This document shows positions 5,911-7,080 of a stretch of 7,080 bases of DNA, in pieces. Position numbers and translations under genes: made by a program. Numbering within the stretch: position 1 is the first letter of the stretch; each line of letters opens with the position of its first letter. The stretch covers positions 1-7,080 of the forward strand of contig JAKSBM010000783.1 in the NCBI GenBank assembly GCA_022361135.1. Direction: 5' to 3'. Below the pieces are notes generated by a model. That model searched no databases. It was not told the origin of the DNA and saw only the letters and a list, made by a program, of their open reading frames with translations. The stretch comes from Desulfobacterales bacterium. GTDB taxonomy: Bacteria; Desulfobacterota; Desulfobacteria; Desulfobacterales; Desulfobacteraceae.

Positions 5911-7080
5911 ATGAGATTGAATGCGATTGTGAAATTTTGCGTTGTTCTGCTTTTGTGCCTGCCCATGCTGGCCGGTTGCATGGGGATTCACCCCGATCCT
6001 TCAACGGATGCCGTTCCCCGGCTTCCTTCCCATTATTCCATGTATGAAAATGATTCCCGTGGTTTGGATGATGCAAATACCTGGTGGACCAGCTGGCAGA
6101 GTCCGGAATTGGACCTGCTCATGGAACGGGCCCTGGGGGGCAACTTCTCCATCCAAGAGGCCCGGGCCCGGCTGGAACAGGCCCGGGCCCAACACCGGAG
6201 TCTGCGGTCTTCGCTCTTTCCCGGGGTAAACGGGGAGGGGCGGTATTCCCATACGGACAACCATGACACCGGCGTTTCCAAGGTCAGCTCCCTGGGATTG
6301 GCTGCCTCATATGAGTTGGATCTATGGGGACGCATTGCCGCCCGGGCCAAGGGCGGGCAGCTCAACGTGGAGGCCCGCCGGGCCGATGTGGATGCGGCGG
6401 CCGTGACCCTCACCGCAACATTGGCGGAAAACTGGGTGGACCTCATAGAAACCCGGTTGGAGGCCGATGTGGTTCGGAAACAGATTAAGACCAACCAGGA
6501 ATTGGCCAGGCTTTTGCGACTCCGTTTTGAAAAGTCCCAGTCCACGGCCCTGGATGTCCTCCAGCAGGAAAAAACGGTGCAGCGGACCCAGGGGCAGCTC
6601 CCCGGGATCCAGGCCCGTGAAACAGTGCTTTTAAACAGCATTGCCCTGCTCACGGGAATGGCACCGGGCATGGGCATGGAATTGAACGCCCGGAAATATC
6701 CGCAGCTTCCCCCCCTTCCACCCCGGGGGGTACCGGCGGATCTTTTATCCATGCGCCCCGATGTCCGTGCCGCCGGATTGAGACTGCGGTCGGAGCAGTG
6801 GGAGGTGGCCGCCTCCCGTGCCGACCGGCTGCCGGCCCTTTCCATCAATGCCGGCCTTTCCTATTCCGGGGATGGCGTCTCCACCCTCTTTGACAATTGG
6901 ATTGCCAATCTGGCCGCCAATCTCACCGGCCCCATCTTTGATGCGGGGAAACGGCGGGCTCAATTGGACCAGGCCCGGGCCGTGGCCCGGGAGCGCCTGG
7001 CCGCCTACGAACGCATTGTGATCACCGCCGTAAAAGAGGTGGAGGACAATTTGGTCAACGAAGATATGCAATTCCGTACC
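5911..7080 (+). CDS. Outer-membrane efflux lipoprotein, NodT/CusC/OprM (TolC) family, 3' end missing
   Basis: An open frame with no stop through the window end (390 residues visible of a usual 450-500). The start is MRLNAIVKFC, then a hydrophobic stretch and lipobox L20-A-G-C23, giving a lipid-anchored mature protein. Family signatures are WWTSWQSPELDLLMERAL (58-75), ARLEQARAQ (86-94), SYELDLWGR (133-141), the repeat signature RPDVRAAGLRL (282-292) and LTGPIFDAGKRRAQL (338-352). These proteins form the trimeric outer-membrane channel of RND or similar tripartite pumps; a membrane-fusion protein and inner-membrane pump would be expected downstream. It begins 34 bases after the sigma stop with no terminator between, so co-transcription is likely. 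The ribosome site is weak. What is exported cannot be told from the sequence; metal is suggested by the neighbours. Confidence 0.92.
   Translation, partial: MRLNAIVKFCVVLLLCLPMLAGCMGIHPDPSTDAVPRLPSHYSMYENDSRGLDDANTWWTSWQSPELDLLMERALGGNFSIQEARARLEQARAQHRSLRSSLFPGVNGEGRYSHTDNHDTGVSKVSSLGLAASYELDLWGRIAARAKGGQLNVEARRADVDAAAVTLTATLAENWVDLIETRLEADVVRKQIKTNQELARLLRLRFEKSQSTALDVLQQEKTVQRTQGQLPGIQARETVLLNSIALLTGMAPGMGMELNARKYPQLPPLPPRGVPADLLSMRPDVRAAGLRLRSEQWEVAASRADRLPALSINAGLSYSGDGVSTLFDNWIANLAANLTGPIFDAGKRRAQLDQARAVARERLAAYERIVITAVKEVEDNLVNEDMQFRT

Noticed and set aside
6033..6848. Minus-strand open frame of 271 codons inside the efflux gene
   Set aside because: It is Arg/Ser-rich antisense to a TolC-family gene whose signature motifs are intact.
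1..7080. CRISPR array, tRNA/rRNA gene, insertion sequence or attachment site
   Set aside because: I found no regularly spaced repeats, cloverleaf-like segment, transposase or integrase motif; ordinary genes account for nearly all the window.

Overview
The window looks like chromosomal DNA from a moderately GC-rich Gram-negative bacterium. A lipoprotein outer-membrane channel and an extracytoplasmic-function (ECF) sigma system imply an outer membrane. Protein style and the carboxylase gene order suggest an anaerobic Desulfobacterota/Desulfobacterales-type deltaproteobacterium. That placement is inference; no rRNA or other phylogenetic marker is present.

Left half (1-3630, minus strand): a biotin-dependent acyl-CoA carboxylase operon, read from right to left. 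The order is carboxyltransferase beta subunit (3489-1873, close to methylcrotonyl-CoA carboxylase beta), biotin carboxylase (1793-315), and a third protein (296 to beyond position 1) that looks like the start of a biotin-carrier subunit. A sigma70-type promoter with an extended -10 (3603-3629) lies about 110 bases upstream of the first gene. The enzyme would carry CO2 from bicarbonate on biotin to an acyl-CoA or enoyl-CoA.

Middle (3630-4370): a divergent hotdog-fold acyl-CoA thioesterase (3804-4265), flanked by AT-rich intergenic DNA with several small inverted repeats.

Right half (4371-7080, plus strand): a tight cluster of a zinc-finger membrane anti-sigma factor, a membrane-anchored periplasmic protein of the CnrX/ZraP/CpxP metal-sensor type, an ECF sigma factor, and a NodT/CusC-type outer-membrane efflux lipoprotein cut by the window edge. 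The order matches the cnrYXH-cnrC logic of Cupriavidus: anti-sigma, periplasmic sensor, sigma, then efflux genes. The likely circuit is that a periplasmic signal, perhaps a metal, is read by the sensor, releases sigma from the anti-sigma factor, and turns on the operon and the RND-type pump expected downstream. This cluster is the most interesting part of the window. The signal and pump substrate cannot be read from the sequence.
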